Source: Taxillus chinensis
Taxonomy: Eukaryota; Streptophyta; Magnoliopsida; Santalales; Loranthaceae
Assembly (NCBI GenBank): GCA_023512835.1
Contig: CM042086.1
Location: forward strand, 9,685,955 to 9,749,954
DNA: 64,000 bases
Direction: 5' to 3'
Shown: positions 1 to 12,395 of the stretch, piece after piece
Layout: each line of letters opens with the position of its first letter
Position numbering within the stretch: the stretch's first letter is position 1
Translations under genes and position numbers: made by a program
The notes under the pieces: generated by a model
Told to the model about the DNA's origin: nothing
The model's database searches: none
Seen by the model: the letters and a program-made list of their open reading frames with translations, nothing else

Positions 1-3000
1 AGAGGAGGAGAATAGAAGAAATGAAAAAGGCTGCAGTTGCTAGTCAGACTGGAACATCATAATTGTCCCATGAAAATGTTTTGCTAATATGTTTAAAATG
101 AGTGATGACCGAGCACCCAAAACATTTGTAGAACAATATTCCAGCCTGCAAGGATCATAAAATAGTCTACTGTGCACATCAATTACCAGCTCCGACAAGT
201 TATCCACTTGCTTCTACATTTAATTGACAGTATCTGTACCAATGAACATCGCGACTTTTATTATTTTTATTTCTTTATTTTTTTTAATCCAAAAGGAGCT
301 ATTAATTCTCAATTAAAAGAAAACAACAAATGTCTTTAAATGCACCACGATATTCTCACCTAATCCATCAGATTCTAATATAGATCCAAGAAAGGAATCT
401 CTCTCCTACAATCAATTGACCAGGACGATTCTTGATTCTAACTAATATCAAAACAAGTTGTGTTTTTCACTCATGGGAGGTGTATTAGAAATGTAATAAG
501 GTAATATTTACCGTGATATGTTGACAAGCTATTGAAACATGCAAGTTAGATGATCATATGAAAAATAACTTTAAAAACAAAAGCAAACTAAGCTCTTCCT
601 ACACAAAACCAAGCTAGTTTTTTAAGGAACCTCTAAATGTGAGCATTGAAAATATTTTTTTGAATAATTTAATAAAAAATAATAATACAAAAAATATCGC
701 TAAAATAATAGAATTTTAAAATTTTAAAAATATTTATAAAGTATTAAAAATAAAGTAAAAATAACTAAAACGATAAAAATATAATCAATATATATAACAC
801 TTAATTATATGATTTTTTTAAAAGTTTATAGTTAGTTATTATATATATCTATAAAATCCTTATAAATGATATATACGTGAAAAAGTTATAATATAACCAT
901 GATTTAAGTGTCAAAAACATAAAGTACATCTTTATTATGTAAGCAATTGTGTGTATATAATTTAAATATATTTGTTTATAAAATATTAGTAATATTTGGA
1001 TACTATATATAATCAAAACAAGCCTAATTTTTAATATGTTTTTGTTGAACCTAGTAGAAGAGATTTGAGTAAATTCATAAGGATAAAAAGAGATTCGAAG
1101 GGATTGAGTCAAACTAAAAATAAGGCGGAAGTATAACTCATGAAAGCAACTTTGCAAAATGATTTTTCAGGAGTGAACTTATAAATGGATCTAGACTTGA
1201 ATTGTACTTTGTCATAAAATGTCTTGCAAGGGAAAAGAATTAGTTTCAAAACCAAACAAGCCCTTAAGAATTTTAAAAGATATTTAAAGGAATTCAATCA
1301 CGGATGTTTTGTGCCCATAGAACTTCTGGACGATCTACTTTAATGCAATGACAATTGTTTGAATACCAAGAAGTCAAGCCAACGCATTCTAGCTAATTTA
1401 AGCATAATAAAAGATAAAAATCCTAGACCCTTTTAAAAGATTAAAAAAAAGTCTAAGGCAATGTATTAACTTAGTAGTATATATCAACTGAATGTAAGCA
1501 AGAAATTATGGTATGTTTAATAGAATGATAGCATTTTGATCATTGAAGAAAGAACTTAAAATCTAGAGCTGCTCATGTGTTAACATAATGACATAATATG
1601 ATATTTAGCTGACGTAAGTAAGAATTTCTTAATGGCACATCATTTTTTCTCGATAACATAAATTACATTTTCATAATCAAAATCTTTTCAAGGATGAACT
1701 AAATTTTTCAACGATCGTATTGTAGACTTAGCTGATTAAATACATATCAGACGCCTTGATAGTGTTGCAAAATCTCCCATAACCATTTTATAAATTTAAA
1801 TGATGATGTATTTTAAAAATCTTAGTTGACACATTGGAAGGTGTGTTTGAATATGATATTGGCCAGATAAGAATCAAAAGTTAACGCAGATAAGTGCAAA
1901 TATTATTTGCATACATGCTAGTTGAATTATTTTTAAAATCATAATTGATAGTTTAAATATTATGAATGCAACAAACTCCATTAGAAATTAAAAAATTATC
2001 AAGAACTTAGACAAATTGAGCTAATAAAGTAATATTATTGCAAATAAAATAAAACACATGTTTTAAAAAATTATCTTCCAGACGATCTTTACAGTTTCAC
2101 CAAAAACCGTGTGGCTAACTCTCTTGTTGGGCGCAGCATTTGTTTTGTGACATGTCTCTACTGACAGTTTTTTTGTTGGTTTTTTCTATTTTCCATGGAG
2201 GTGTAGCTCACGCAAGAAGCAGCATCTCTCATATACAGGCAGAAAGTGCTTGTTGTTACATGTTGGGAGTAGAGGAGGCCTTCTTCTTCTTCTTCTTGAG
2301 CTAAGTTGGTAGACTGAATGATAGCAATCCTGAACTTGGGTGACTTGAAGAGCACTCGTAAAATTAGCCCAGCACGAGGGTTAATTCCAACTACATTATC
2401 TCTCAAGCCTTTCTAAGGATTTTAGAAGGAAAACCACAGTGGCTTCAAAAGTTGTGAAAGGTGGAGGCCCATTATCTCTATTCGAATTCAACAAGCAAAA
2501 AAAAAGAGTTATTCTTAATACAATTTCAGCAGATTTCTAACCACAATGCCAAACAGGAACCAGGTAAGAAGCAAAGAAAGACGAACATGGCCAAATCTGT
2601 CATTTACAGCACCACGAAAAAATTCAAGCCTTTACGTAAATTACCCACAATGTCCAATTACCATTCCATTTACAGTACCTTGAGGATAATGTTATTCTCC
2701 TCTAGAATTCTGATGCAGATACAAACAAAAAGGCTTCTTGATGTTAAAAACTGTGTAAGGAATATCTAAATGATGTTTGAACAATATAAACCAAAAATCT
2801 AACTTAGCAAGTAAATAATTTATGCATTTACTTGTGAATTTGGTTTACTTATGAATTTAAAAGGAAAAAAGAGCTACTGACAGTCCCTCATATGACACAA
2901 CTGCAAAATAGAGATTCCAACTACATTAAATGAAGCCCAAACATTTTTAAGGTTAATTATCGATAAGAGAAAATAATCAAAAAAATTTTTGATTATGGAG

Positions 3001-3861
3001 GCTAAATAGAGATTAGTTGTTAGAAGTTATGAACAACTCGAATCGAGCGTAGACAAGATTATTTGCTTATTGACGATGGATTTAATGAATAAAAAACTAA
3101 AAAATAATTAGTTGGAAAATTGTAATATTGATAATTTCTCCCAGTCAATGTATTACATTTCTCTCGATATATTCAAGGTTTAAGTTTTTGTTGGATCTGA
3201 TACCACTTGGAAGGAAATATATGTCAACTTCTTTAGATATTTATGGATATGAAATATTTATTAGTTTTAGATATTTTTAGAAATGTCAAATAATGTATTA
3301 CATTTCTCTCAAATAATGTATTACCTTTTTTTTTTTTTTCGGGGGGTACATGTCGTGGTGTTATATATGAAGACCGTAACATTCAGATTAAATAGGAGGC
3401 CACATTTTCCCTCCCAACACCCATAGCCCAACTTGGCCCTCAAAAGCCATCAGATTAATGAATTTGGATTAATCAACACGATGTTCATGTTTAGGCGAAG
3501 CGCAACTTATAAATCAAGCATTTGTTGGAGCATAACGCCATCCTGATATGAATATAGTATTAGTTGCATTAGACAGTTTAAAACTTTAGTCAAAATGTAT
3601 TTGAACACAAACAAAGCCTTGAATTCACAGCCTCTAGATATAGAAGATTTGGAACTGAGAAGAACACCAGCCGGTATTGCAATTTTTAAACAAATATAAT
3701 TTATACATGACAGACTTCAAAAGCATCAAGGAAAGCCCAATGTAGACCTTTTAAAATTTTTTTTCTCCTAGTCGCCATTGCTTGTCGTAATTATACACAG
3801 AGACAGAATAAATAAAATATATCTATTACTTTCATCGAGAATAATAAGATGATACTTAGAA
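1..3861. other. AT-rich intergenic DNA, no gene recognised
   Basis: I see no convincing gene. Short open frames occur on both strands but have no recognisable domain, good start context or conserved motif. A minus-strand frame at 2158-2406 contains a run of five Glu, but I cannot assign it. A motif repeated at about 3148 and 3291 (aatgtattacatttctctc) brackets a primer-binding-site-like sequence, listed separately. Confidence 0.6.
3193..3205 (-). mobile_element. LTR-retroelement primer-binding-site-like remnant
   Basis: The minus strand reads TGGTATCAGATCC, one base away from the usual plant initiator-Met tRNA primer site TGGTATCAGAGC. The flanks carry a short direct repeat, but no pair of LTRs can be delimited. 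It may be a decayed TRIM or chance; low confidence. Confidence 0.3.
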
Positions 3862-5035
3862 CTATACACTTAATACGTTACCACAGAAACCATCATCAAC
3901 TGCCACAGATCCAGATGGATATGAATCATTCTTTCACCCTCCTCAACCTCAAACTCTGGCTCTGAGGATTCAAATTCTGGGGATTGAATATCAGCAAGGT
4001 TTTTCAGATCAACCACAGAAAGATCACCCAAATGCCTCACCACCAAATCTGCAGCCCCGCGAGCTCATAGGTTGGGTGCTTGCTTGCAACAAGCACACAC
4101 TCTATTCGTGCATCAGTGGGCAGCCTCCACAGTTTGGTTCGAGTTTCCAAATACAATGCACCTCTCAGGTATAAACTTCCAATAGCTGTGCAGCATACAC
4201 AAACATCTCTGGGTCGGGCTTCCCCCTCATGAACATCCTCCGCAGCAACAATTGCATTGAAGATCCCTTCAAACCCAACAGTCCTAATTGCAGTTGTGAG
4301 TGTTTCTTTAGGACGGGTTGAGACCAATGCCATTGGTATCTTGTAGTTCATCAAAACTTTGACAAACTCCAGGGAACCAGTTCGTAGTCGATATATTCCA
4401 CCCTGTAAGGCCCAGTAAATCTCTTCCTTTCTAGAAGCCATTCTTTTCAGCCGCAAATGGATCCCGAGACCAGCACAGAACTTCAGATATTGTTTTGCTC
4501 ATTCTTCATCCCCTCTGCCCTCTTGAAGGGTGAAGGTTGGGGAGGAGATTTTCCTTCTTCTTGAGAAAGAGCCACCCAGGCTTGCTTCTCAAGATCAGGG
4601 CTGTCCTCAACTAAAACTCCTTTCCCAGTCAAAAATAGCCCCCAACCATCCACAACCCATCCTTTCTAGCCCAAGTAGGGGATTGTGTAGTGAAGGCTTA
4701 TCCGCCTTATTCTCCGGCGGCCACAAACCCGGTTTCCCATCAGTAACGATATCATACTGATAGTTCATGTTCAGTGGTATTCTCTCCTCCTTATACGAAT
4801 CTGCCTCCTTCGTGAGTTCCATCGCATGCAACTTAAAAGATGAACTCCATTAATTGATCCCCTCGGAATCCTCCTAAGGAGGTTGGGGAGCCATAACAGG
4901 CCTTCTGCCCTGGCCCAGTGGATGGAACCTGATGAGCAATCAACAGTTTCCATCGAGCTGAGTCCATTTTCATGGAGTACCCTCCGCAGAGAGTCCATGC
5001 CCCAGGAGAGATGTTGTAGTAATGGAATCCACCAT
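3862..5035 (-). pseudogene. PYRP2-like HAD phosphatase gene, intronless, multiply frameshifted
   Basis: The product resembles the plant HAD-superfamily (CbbY-like) protein annotated as chloroplastic 5-amino-6-(5-phospho-D-ribitylamino)uracil phosphatase (Arabidopsis At4g11570/PYRP2), which removes phosphate in riboflavin synthesis. I read conserved blocks in order: GLERMGCGWLGAIFDWE, EDSPDLEKQAWVALSQEEG, ISEVLCWSRDP, RMASRKEEIYWALQGGIYR, PMALVSTRP, VAAEDVH, CIVFGNSNQTVEAAH, VASKHPTYEL, ADLVVRHLGDLSVVDLK and an acidic tail. The blocks lie in different frames of one continuous stretch, needing at least eight small indels (for example an extra A after DWE and an extra A after NEQ). The start is ATG at 5035-5033 in context AAAATGG; a likely 5'-UTR splice acceptor lies near 5096. 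Predicted length is about 390 aa, normal for the family. Amino acids are well preserved despite the indels, so recent decay or sequencing error are both possible. Confidence 0.8.
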
Positions 5036-5095
5036 TTTGAACCTCTACAAGGTGCTCCCTAAAAATAGGAAACCCTTCAGCCCAACACTGGGTCT

Positions 5096-5920
5096 ACTGT
5101 AAAATTGAGCCTTCCTCAAAATCTCCCTACCAAATTAGGGACGTAAACTCAAAAACCATAAGGGTCCCTAAGAACCCCCTAATTAGCACAATCAATTAAC
5201 TTCAGAGTCTTCAATTAGGGCTTAATCCAGCAATGATAATTCCAACTTGATTTTCAAGGAAACACCATAAACATCAAACTCAAACTGATTTGAGCAAAAC
5301 CCATCAACTGTAAAACAAGAAATTCTAGGGAAAAAAACCGAATTTTACGCAAAGGACAGTCCCAAATACCCTGAATTAAAGCATACCTATCTATCCATAC
5401 GCACAAATTGGGAAAAAGAACACAAGAAGCAAAGGACGGCATGAACGAACCTAACAGCAGTCAACCTCTGAATCAAGACACATATTCAGATTCCAGGTAC
5501 AGAAATCTTCTCTTCTCTTTAAAAATGGTCATTACACACACAGAGACGCACAAAATAAATAGAAATCGTTCATTACACACACAGGGACAGGGAGAAGAGA
5601 CCGACCGACTATATTATATGTAACCGAATGTCCCAGACAACAACTCAATTCGCGAGTGGAGAGGGGCGCGGCGGGGTACCCATTATTCCGGTTTTCGCCC
5701 GGGTGAGGCCTATGAATTTACGGGTCAGCCATCGCTGAGCCGGATACGCGCATCGGTTTTGGCTGCGCCCGCGAGCGGGAGGTAAGAAGATGAGTCGTTG
5801 GCGCCCGAAATTGTTGACCACCACGCGTGGGAGGCTAAGCGTGGGTGCACGCGAGGTGAAGTTCGAACGCGTGGCGTGCGAGCGTCCGCCGCAACGTTGC
5901 CCGGCGGCGCTTAGCCAAAC
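5096..5920 (-). promoter_or_regulatory. 5' UTR/intron and CpG-rich promoter region of the PYRP2-like gene
   Basis: Upstream of the PYRP2-like start, the minus strand shows an acceptor (TTTTACAG) near 5096 and a T-rich stretch that looks like a 5'-UTR intron. Further upstream, 5645-5915 is strikingly GC- and CpG-rich against the AT-rich surroundings, as expected for a plant promoter or 5' UTR. No reading frame of interest crosses it. Confidence 0.4.
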
Positions 5921-7820
5921 ATTTATATTATGTTATTTATTATTATATGAATTTTAATTTAAAATAATATAATTTAAAATACATAAGCATCCATTCAGTT
6001 ACATAAAAGTCACGACGATCTAAGATCACTTTTGATGAATTCGATGAAAAAAAATACTTTTATGATTTTAATGAATTCTTTTAAAATTTGTATATCGGCT
6101 TCACCAAATCACTCTCATAAAACATCCATCCCCAACCCCTTTCCCCCATCTCTCCCTAAGCCGGCGACATCAACCTCACTCTGCGTCAAGTAACGAGATA
6201 GGACATGACCCATGGTAAGGAAGAAGACTCATGATGATGCTACAACATAACATATCGCTAAATTTGATAAATATTTTATATTTACTATGACTATATATTG
6301 ATCAAAATCATCAATTTGGTATAAGTCTTTAGCGAAGCCAATGGTAGTGCTTTGTCATGTTTGATACAAAAGATAGAAATATATTTTTTTTTAAGGTTTG
6401 GCATGAAAAAAAAAGAGTAATTAACATGAGAATCAGGTGGCCCTATATAGAGTGATCTTGATTACTACCACCAATAAAATTTACAAGCATATCTTAAGTG
6501 AATCAAGTTGATAATTATCCTTCCAAACCTCATCCTAACTCTTCACCGGGTATCGCCCATCTACACTCTACAACTCTGTCTCCTCCTGCGTTGTAGCCAT
6601 TGTGGGGTTGCACTTATGCATTTACAGATTAAAAGTGGTGGATAGGAAAAAAGGCATCTAAAACTAAAGAAGGCAAGGAGAAAATTGGAAATTTTATTTA
6701 ATAAATTTTAATAATAATAAAACTATTTTAGTAATTTATCTAATATATTACTTGATCCATTGTCAAAATGAAAATGGGATTGAAAAAAAACTATTTCATT
6801 TAAAACAAACTGTCTTTCCTTTTTATAAATGCATTTCACACTTTCATTTTAAAAATTAAAAATAGCTTCTCTTTTATTTCATTGAAATGCAATAATAAAA
6901 TACAAATATAAGATAAATCATGAAAGTAACTTACTCTGTATTTTATATCAATATATTAATAAGATTTTAAAAAGTTGTTTTTATAATTTAACTCCAATAT
7001 ATTGTATTTATATTTAAAATAATTTTTCCTTCACAGATTTTCGCGAGAGGTGGTGATGACCGGAACGGACCTGAGAAGTAGGCAACTGGAGAACGGCCGA
7101 GGCGATCCAACGGAGGTGGCTATGGCAACTGGAGCACGGCAGATCTGACCGTCCGCAGCGACAGACACTGATTACGGGGGAGCTTCTTCCAGATGGGTAA
7201 GGACTTGAGGAGGATCCGACACTGCCGCTATTCCGCCGAGGAGAAGGAGGCGAGCGAGGTCCCGGGGTTGGGTGCTACCAGTGACGACCATCGAGAGGGG
7301 CGTGGACGGCGAGAGAGAGATCAATTGGTCTTCCGACGCAGGAGAAGGTAATCAACATGTGGGAAATGCTAAAGGAAACAAAATGATTTTTTTTCGTGCG
7401 AGTTAATTATGTGGTGAGGTTGTGTTTTAACCTGTTGTTTGTGATCAAAAACAAAAAGCAAACTCCCTCAAAAACCATTACAATCCTCTGGTTTTTAATA
7501 TATATGTGATTGAAAGCTGTTCCCTTGTACATTTTGCGTTTCGAAGCAGTCTATTATGTTTTAACTTCTTTTTCTGTCATCGGTACATATACAGGGGTAT
7601 CATTAATTAAAATGTTAACAAACTCTTCCCATCATTTTTCATAAAAAGATGTCCTGCCCAGGAATTGAGATGGCTTTCACCCAAATACTTGCTATTTTTA
7701 TAAATATGTCCATAAGGACTATGGAAAACCATTAAACATGGTACTCATTTAAAGGCTCTTAGTAAACTGTACTGGTGATTTTTTTACAGTACTAACATTA
7801 GAAATATAAATCATTACATG
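5921..7820. other. Intergenic DNA with a GC-rich island
   Basis: Mostly AT-rich. A GC-rich island at about 7030-7350 (many gag/cgg triplets) could be a gene or transposon scrap, but I cannot translate it into a known protein. No gene is supported. Confidence 0.45.
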
Positions 7821-7821
7821 T

Positions 7822-8180
7822 GGTCCTCTTCATTACAGTCGATCGATTCGTTATCTTGTTCACATCATTAAATGTCTGGAATAAAAAAAATATGATAAGG
7901 TACACTCCCTTGCAAATCTCCTGTTTTTTATTTTGTTTTTGTGGTTTTCGTTTTGACCTGCAACTTCTTTTTTTCTTTTGCTTCTGTTCTTCAGCTGCTT
8001 ATTGAGTTCCTGGACATCTTGTGAGAAGGTACACTCCCTTGGTGCGGCTCACGTGAAGTACAAGGAAAATATAAAATATGACATCGCTGCAGATTATCTC
8101 TGTATTTATTTTGTTTTGTATCAGCAATATATTTTCAAGATGTTTGTACTCCATCCATTTCGATTTTTGAATTTGGAAAA
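7822..8180 (+). pseudogene. Unit 0: gutted MIK2-like receptor kinase remnant
   Basis: Bases 7822-7864 match the stretch of genes A-D that encodes the end of the transmembrane helix (shared core gattcgttatcttgttcac). This is joined directly to the last codons and 3' tail of the same genes (aaatgtctggaataa, then the conserved tail with cagctgcttattgagtt). The kinase domain, intron and second exon are missing, and no ectodomain precedes it. It is a deletion remnant of a fifth receptor copy and marks the left edge of the duplicated block. It cannot encode a product. Confidence 0.8.
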
Positions 8181-8211
8181 TTGATAATAATTAGTTACAG
8201 TACTCAAGAAC

Positions 8212-8637
8212 TGTGATGAGACCGTAACGTGTCGCCTCGCAACGTGTGTTATATGCAATGAAACATCTACTACTACTAACTCTTTTTTATTAACTTTTTT
8301 TAGTATAAGTCTTTCCTTTTATTTACTTTCTTTTATTAAATTTTTAATTTAATATTTTTTTTATTACTTTCCTTCTTATTTAATTAGGGTATTTTGGTAT
8401 TTTACTTTACTTCTCCAATTAGATTAGGTTCGGTCCCAATTCGGTTTGCCTATAAATAGGCCATGCATTTAGATGTAATAAATAATTAAGATTTTTAACA
8501 ATTATAAACTACCATATTAGAGTTTTATTATTATTTCGGCTTTTAGTTTATACTTGAATAGCTTGGGCTAGGGTTTGGGTAAATTCTTTTTTATCAATCT
8601 CTAGATTGTTGTTGGATCCTAATTAAGGTCCTCAACA
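8212..8637 (+). mobile_element. Probable solo LTR in the unit 0 flank
   Basis: This stretch is absent at the equivalent place in units B (near 31015) and C (near 42725), where the flanking sequences (ttgataataatt on the left, gatgaaaaat on the right) are nearly adjacent. It starts TGTGATG and ends CTCAACA, contains a TATA box (tataaatagg, 8451) followed by AT-rich polyadenylation-like sequence, and no coding region. That fits a 426-bp solo LTR. I do not see a clean target-site duplication. Confidence 0.55.
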
Positions 8638-8794
8638 AACAATTGGATGAAAATCGGCAGTTAATTTTAAAATCTTCGCATTGTAAATTTGTAATTATAA
8701 TAAAACTATGTGAAATTCTTCCAAGCATTTTCATGTTAAGCAGAAATTTATAATTATTGGATTAAACTTGTATCCTGTTATCTTGATGCTCTTG

Positions 8795-9810
8795 AAATAG
8801 GACATTATTACATACGTCTTCAAATAAAATTTAAAATAAATATAACATACGACTAACTTAGGTCATTCACTAACCAAAGATTTATTAAAAATCCAATTCA
8901 ACTTAATCTTCAATAAACATAAAGAAAAATAAATTAGAGAATTGGATGATTTTATGCTAAATTAAAAATAAAATTAAATATGTAATGAAATAATTAAATA
9001 AAAATAATTAACTAAAAACTCAATTGATTCAACCTCACTTATTTGTTATTTATTATTATCTTAAAAAATAAATAACATATTTAAGGCATCATAATTTAAT
9101 TAAACTAAGATTTTATAGTTATAATTAAATTATGAATTCAGTCTATAAATCGACTTAAACTCATACTAATCCAATAAATGATTATGTTTGCATTCATAAA
9201 ACCAATTCAAACTCTTGCAAATAATAATTTCACATCTTAAATTAATTAACATAACCTTAAATAATTATAATTAAAAATTATACTTTAAATAATTATAATT
9301 AACTGTTATTATAAATTAATTAAAAAGAAATTAAAAATAGATAGAGAAACGAATTAATAGCACATAAATAAGATTCAAAATTAAGTCACGCCACAGCAGG
9401 GCTGTGCTTCTTTCTTTTCTCTCTTGCTGTGACGGCGCTGGGGCAGATGGCTGGGGCGTGAATGGAGATGAACGTGTGGCGTCGATAGTTGGAGGCCTGG
9501 AGCTCCGCTGGAGGCGGATGGGCTGATTGTGAACATATTTATTATTTATTATGTATTAATAATGCATGCAGATTTGGAATATTAATTGAAAACTCTCCCT
9601 CACGTCATCCTCTTTTATCACATAATGACAATCAAGTCAAAAAAAATTGAACAATTAAGTTGATAGTAAAATTTACCATACTAAATCTATAAAGGTGATT
9701 AAAAATCTTAAATAATTAAAATAGATAAAAATATATTAATTCAATAACATATTAACTTAAAGCCCTAAATTAAATGCATATTTTACAACAAATTTTGTAG
9801 TGATCAGTAT
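8795..9810. mobile_element. About 1 kb unit-0-specific insertion of unknown type
   Basis: Unit B runs directly from cctgctatcttggtgct to tatttgcagaccaatgaatcc (about 31155-31200). In unit 0 the same flanks are separated by about 1 kb of AT-rich DNA with one GC-richer patch near 9395-9520. No terminal repeats or coding motifs were recognised, and the edges are approximate. Confidence 0.45.
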
Positions 9811-9919
9811 TTGTAGACCTGCTAATCCAAATCCCTTGATGATAATGGGCTTCTAACCCAAAGACTCCAAAAAGTCTTTTGAAAATATTAAATTTTTTAG
9901 GGCTGCTATAAAGTTAAAT

Positions 9920-12395
9920 TAAGCAGGAAAAATACGGGAAAAAATACAGAGGAATGGTAATGGCAATGGGAGGAACGTTGAAAAATACGAGGCAAAATAT
10001 TGCCAAGATGAGGATTTGAATCCAGGACCTCCCTTACATGCAAGATATAATTCAACCATCAAGCTAAAGCTATTTTTTTTTATATACTTATATATTTAAT
10101 ATATATACTTATAATATAACATATAAATAATTTAAAAAAAAGTAAAACTGATTTTTATATAATTAAAAATATTATAAACTTATAATATAATATATACCAT
10201 ATAACATATATATACTTATATATAACTATTTTTATTAATATTATTGTTAACGATAATATTACTATTATTATTGTAATGATAATAATAATAAAAAAAGTAT
10301 ATGTTTTTATTTTGAAAATAATAATAATTACAAAGTATATATTTTTATATTATAATGAAAATTAAATATACTATTAATATTTTCATATAAAATACATATT
10401 AATTAGATTCAAAATTAGTTTTGAAGTTATATATTAGTTCATACTAATATACTATATAATTATAAATTATATCACTTTCTTATATTTTACATGCTTATAT
10501 TTATATTAAAATGTTACTACTACTTTTAATAAATGATTATTTTTATTTAAATATAAGTATATATACTTTGTAATTGATATTATTTTTAAAATAAAACATT
10601 TTATCATTATTATTATGGTTGTACTATTTTTTGTTACTATATTATTTATATGTTAGATTTTAAATATATATACTAATTATGTAAACATATAAATAATATT
10701 CATTTATGATATATATAATGTTTATCGATAAATTTTTTAACATAAGTTTATTAAACTTGGATACTAAATAATTATCATATTACTTATGTTATATATATAT
10801 ATATATAGTTATATAGTTGTACTATATATATATATGCATGTATAAATTCTAATAAATAAGTAATAATTTAAAATAGAAAGTGGTGATAATCTAAGTAATG
10901 TATTGTTATTAATAATAAGTGATAATATGCGTAGTGATAACATAACTAATATAATTATATATCCTAGTTATCATGTACTTGTGTTATAAACAATATAATA
11001 ATCAAGAAAAACATATTTATCCAAATATAAAATATAAAATACATACTATCAAAAATCAAAACCTACTCTCACCATATATTTTATATTATATCAAAATAAC
11101 CAATATTGTATAATTAAGTAGTAACATTTATTATAATTGCAATAGTATATATATATATATATAAACTCATACTTAATAATTAAAGCTTAGTTAGGTTAAA
11201 CACGACTTTTCGATTTTTCGGACTATTAGATTATTTATAACACAAGTAATATGATGACCGAATATATAATTATATTAGTTAAAGGATCACTCTTATATGA
11301 TCACTTATTATTGATGATAATTATATTAATTAGATTATCACTACTCATACTAAATTATTACTCATTGATTAAATTTATACATGCATATATATAGTGATAA
11401 GTATATAAGTATATAACTATATAACTATATATATAACATAAGTAATATGATAATTATTGAGTATATAAAGTTTAATAACTCATGTTAAAAGTTTGTGGAT
11501 AACTATTATATGTATCATAAATTAATATTGTTTACTATGTTTACATAATTAGTATATATTTTAAATCTAACATATAAATAATATTAATAATAAAAATTAG
11601 ATAACTATTAATACTAATAATGAGTAAATGTTATATTTTAAAAATAATATCACTCGAGACACACACAAAGTATATATATCTTATATTTAAATAAAAATAA
11701 TCATTTATTAAAAGTAGTAGTAATGTTTTAATATAAAATACAAGCATATAAAATATAATAAAATGATCTAATTTATAATTATATAGTATATTAGTATGAA
11801 ATATAACTTCAAAACTAATTTTGAATCTAATTAATATGTATTTTATATGAAAATATTAATAATATATTTAATTTTTATTATAATATAAAAATATATACTT
11901 TAATTATTATTATTTTTTTAAATAAAGTACACTTTTTTTTATTATCATTAATAATAATAGTAATATTATCATTAACGATAATAATAATAAAAATAGTTAT
12001 ATATAAGTATATATATGTTATATGGTATATGTTATATTATAAGTTTATAATATTATTAATATAAAAAATCGAGTTTACTCTTTTTTTTAATTATTTATAT
12101 TACATTATAAGTATATATATTAAATATATAAGCATATATAACAAAAACAAGTTAGGCCCGATGGTTGAGTCATATGTTGCATATAAGAGGAAGTCTTAGG
12201 TTCGAATCCTCATCCTGGCAATATTTTATCGGATTTTTCGCGCGCTTTATGGGTCGGGCGGGGCCGGTCGTACGGTTGGGCGACGGGCGGTTCGGGATGT
12301 CTCGCGGGTGGGGGGCATGTTTGCCCGTCCCCACCCGTCCCGGCCGGGGCAAAATATTCTGGGACAGAAAAATTGCCATCCCTAGAGTGAAGCAA
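9920..12395. mobile_element. About 2.5 kb insertion carrying a giant AT-rich palindrome
   Basis: Unit B lacks this block: its flanks (ataaagtaaaatt and gatgaagctaattttttgcg) are close together near 31280-31345. Inside, about 9985-11000 and 11210-12235 are inverted repeats. They share long diverged stretches such as ataccatataacatatata, tatatgttagattt, taattatgtaaacat and attatcatattacttatgtt, leaving a loop near 11000-11210. The right edge continues into GC-rich DNA ending ttgccatccctag, which looks like the end of a plant hAT-type transposon, but no matching left end is clear. No transposase gene is visible, so it is non-autonomous or a foldback element. Confidence 0.7.
12150..12215 (+). repeat. 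tRNA-like (SINE-like) terminus of the palindrome
   Basis: The right arm ends in a tRNA-like sequence: an A-box-like part (gatggttgagtca) and a perfect B box (ggttcgaatcc at about 12198), about 35 bases apart. The left arm carries the inverted, diverged counterpart near 10008-10070 (gaggatttgaatccaggacc on the plus strand). A functional tRNA is unlikely because no paired acceptor stem is seen. It suggests SINE heads, or Pol III promoters, at both ends of the inverted repeat. Confidence 0.5.

Noticed and set aside
2158..2406. 82-codon minus-strand frame with a Glu run
   Set aside because: No recognisable family, neighbouring exons or conserved motif; cannot be supported.
10080..12150. Matrix-attachment region or centromeric satellite
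   Set aside because: AT-rich but not tandemly repeated; the inverted-repeat structure and the unit B empty site explain it better as an insertion.
12150..12215. A genuine tRNA gene
   Set aside because: It has B-box and A-box-like sequences but no convincing acceptor stem or anticodon arm, and it is the terminus of an inverted repeat.
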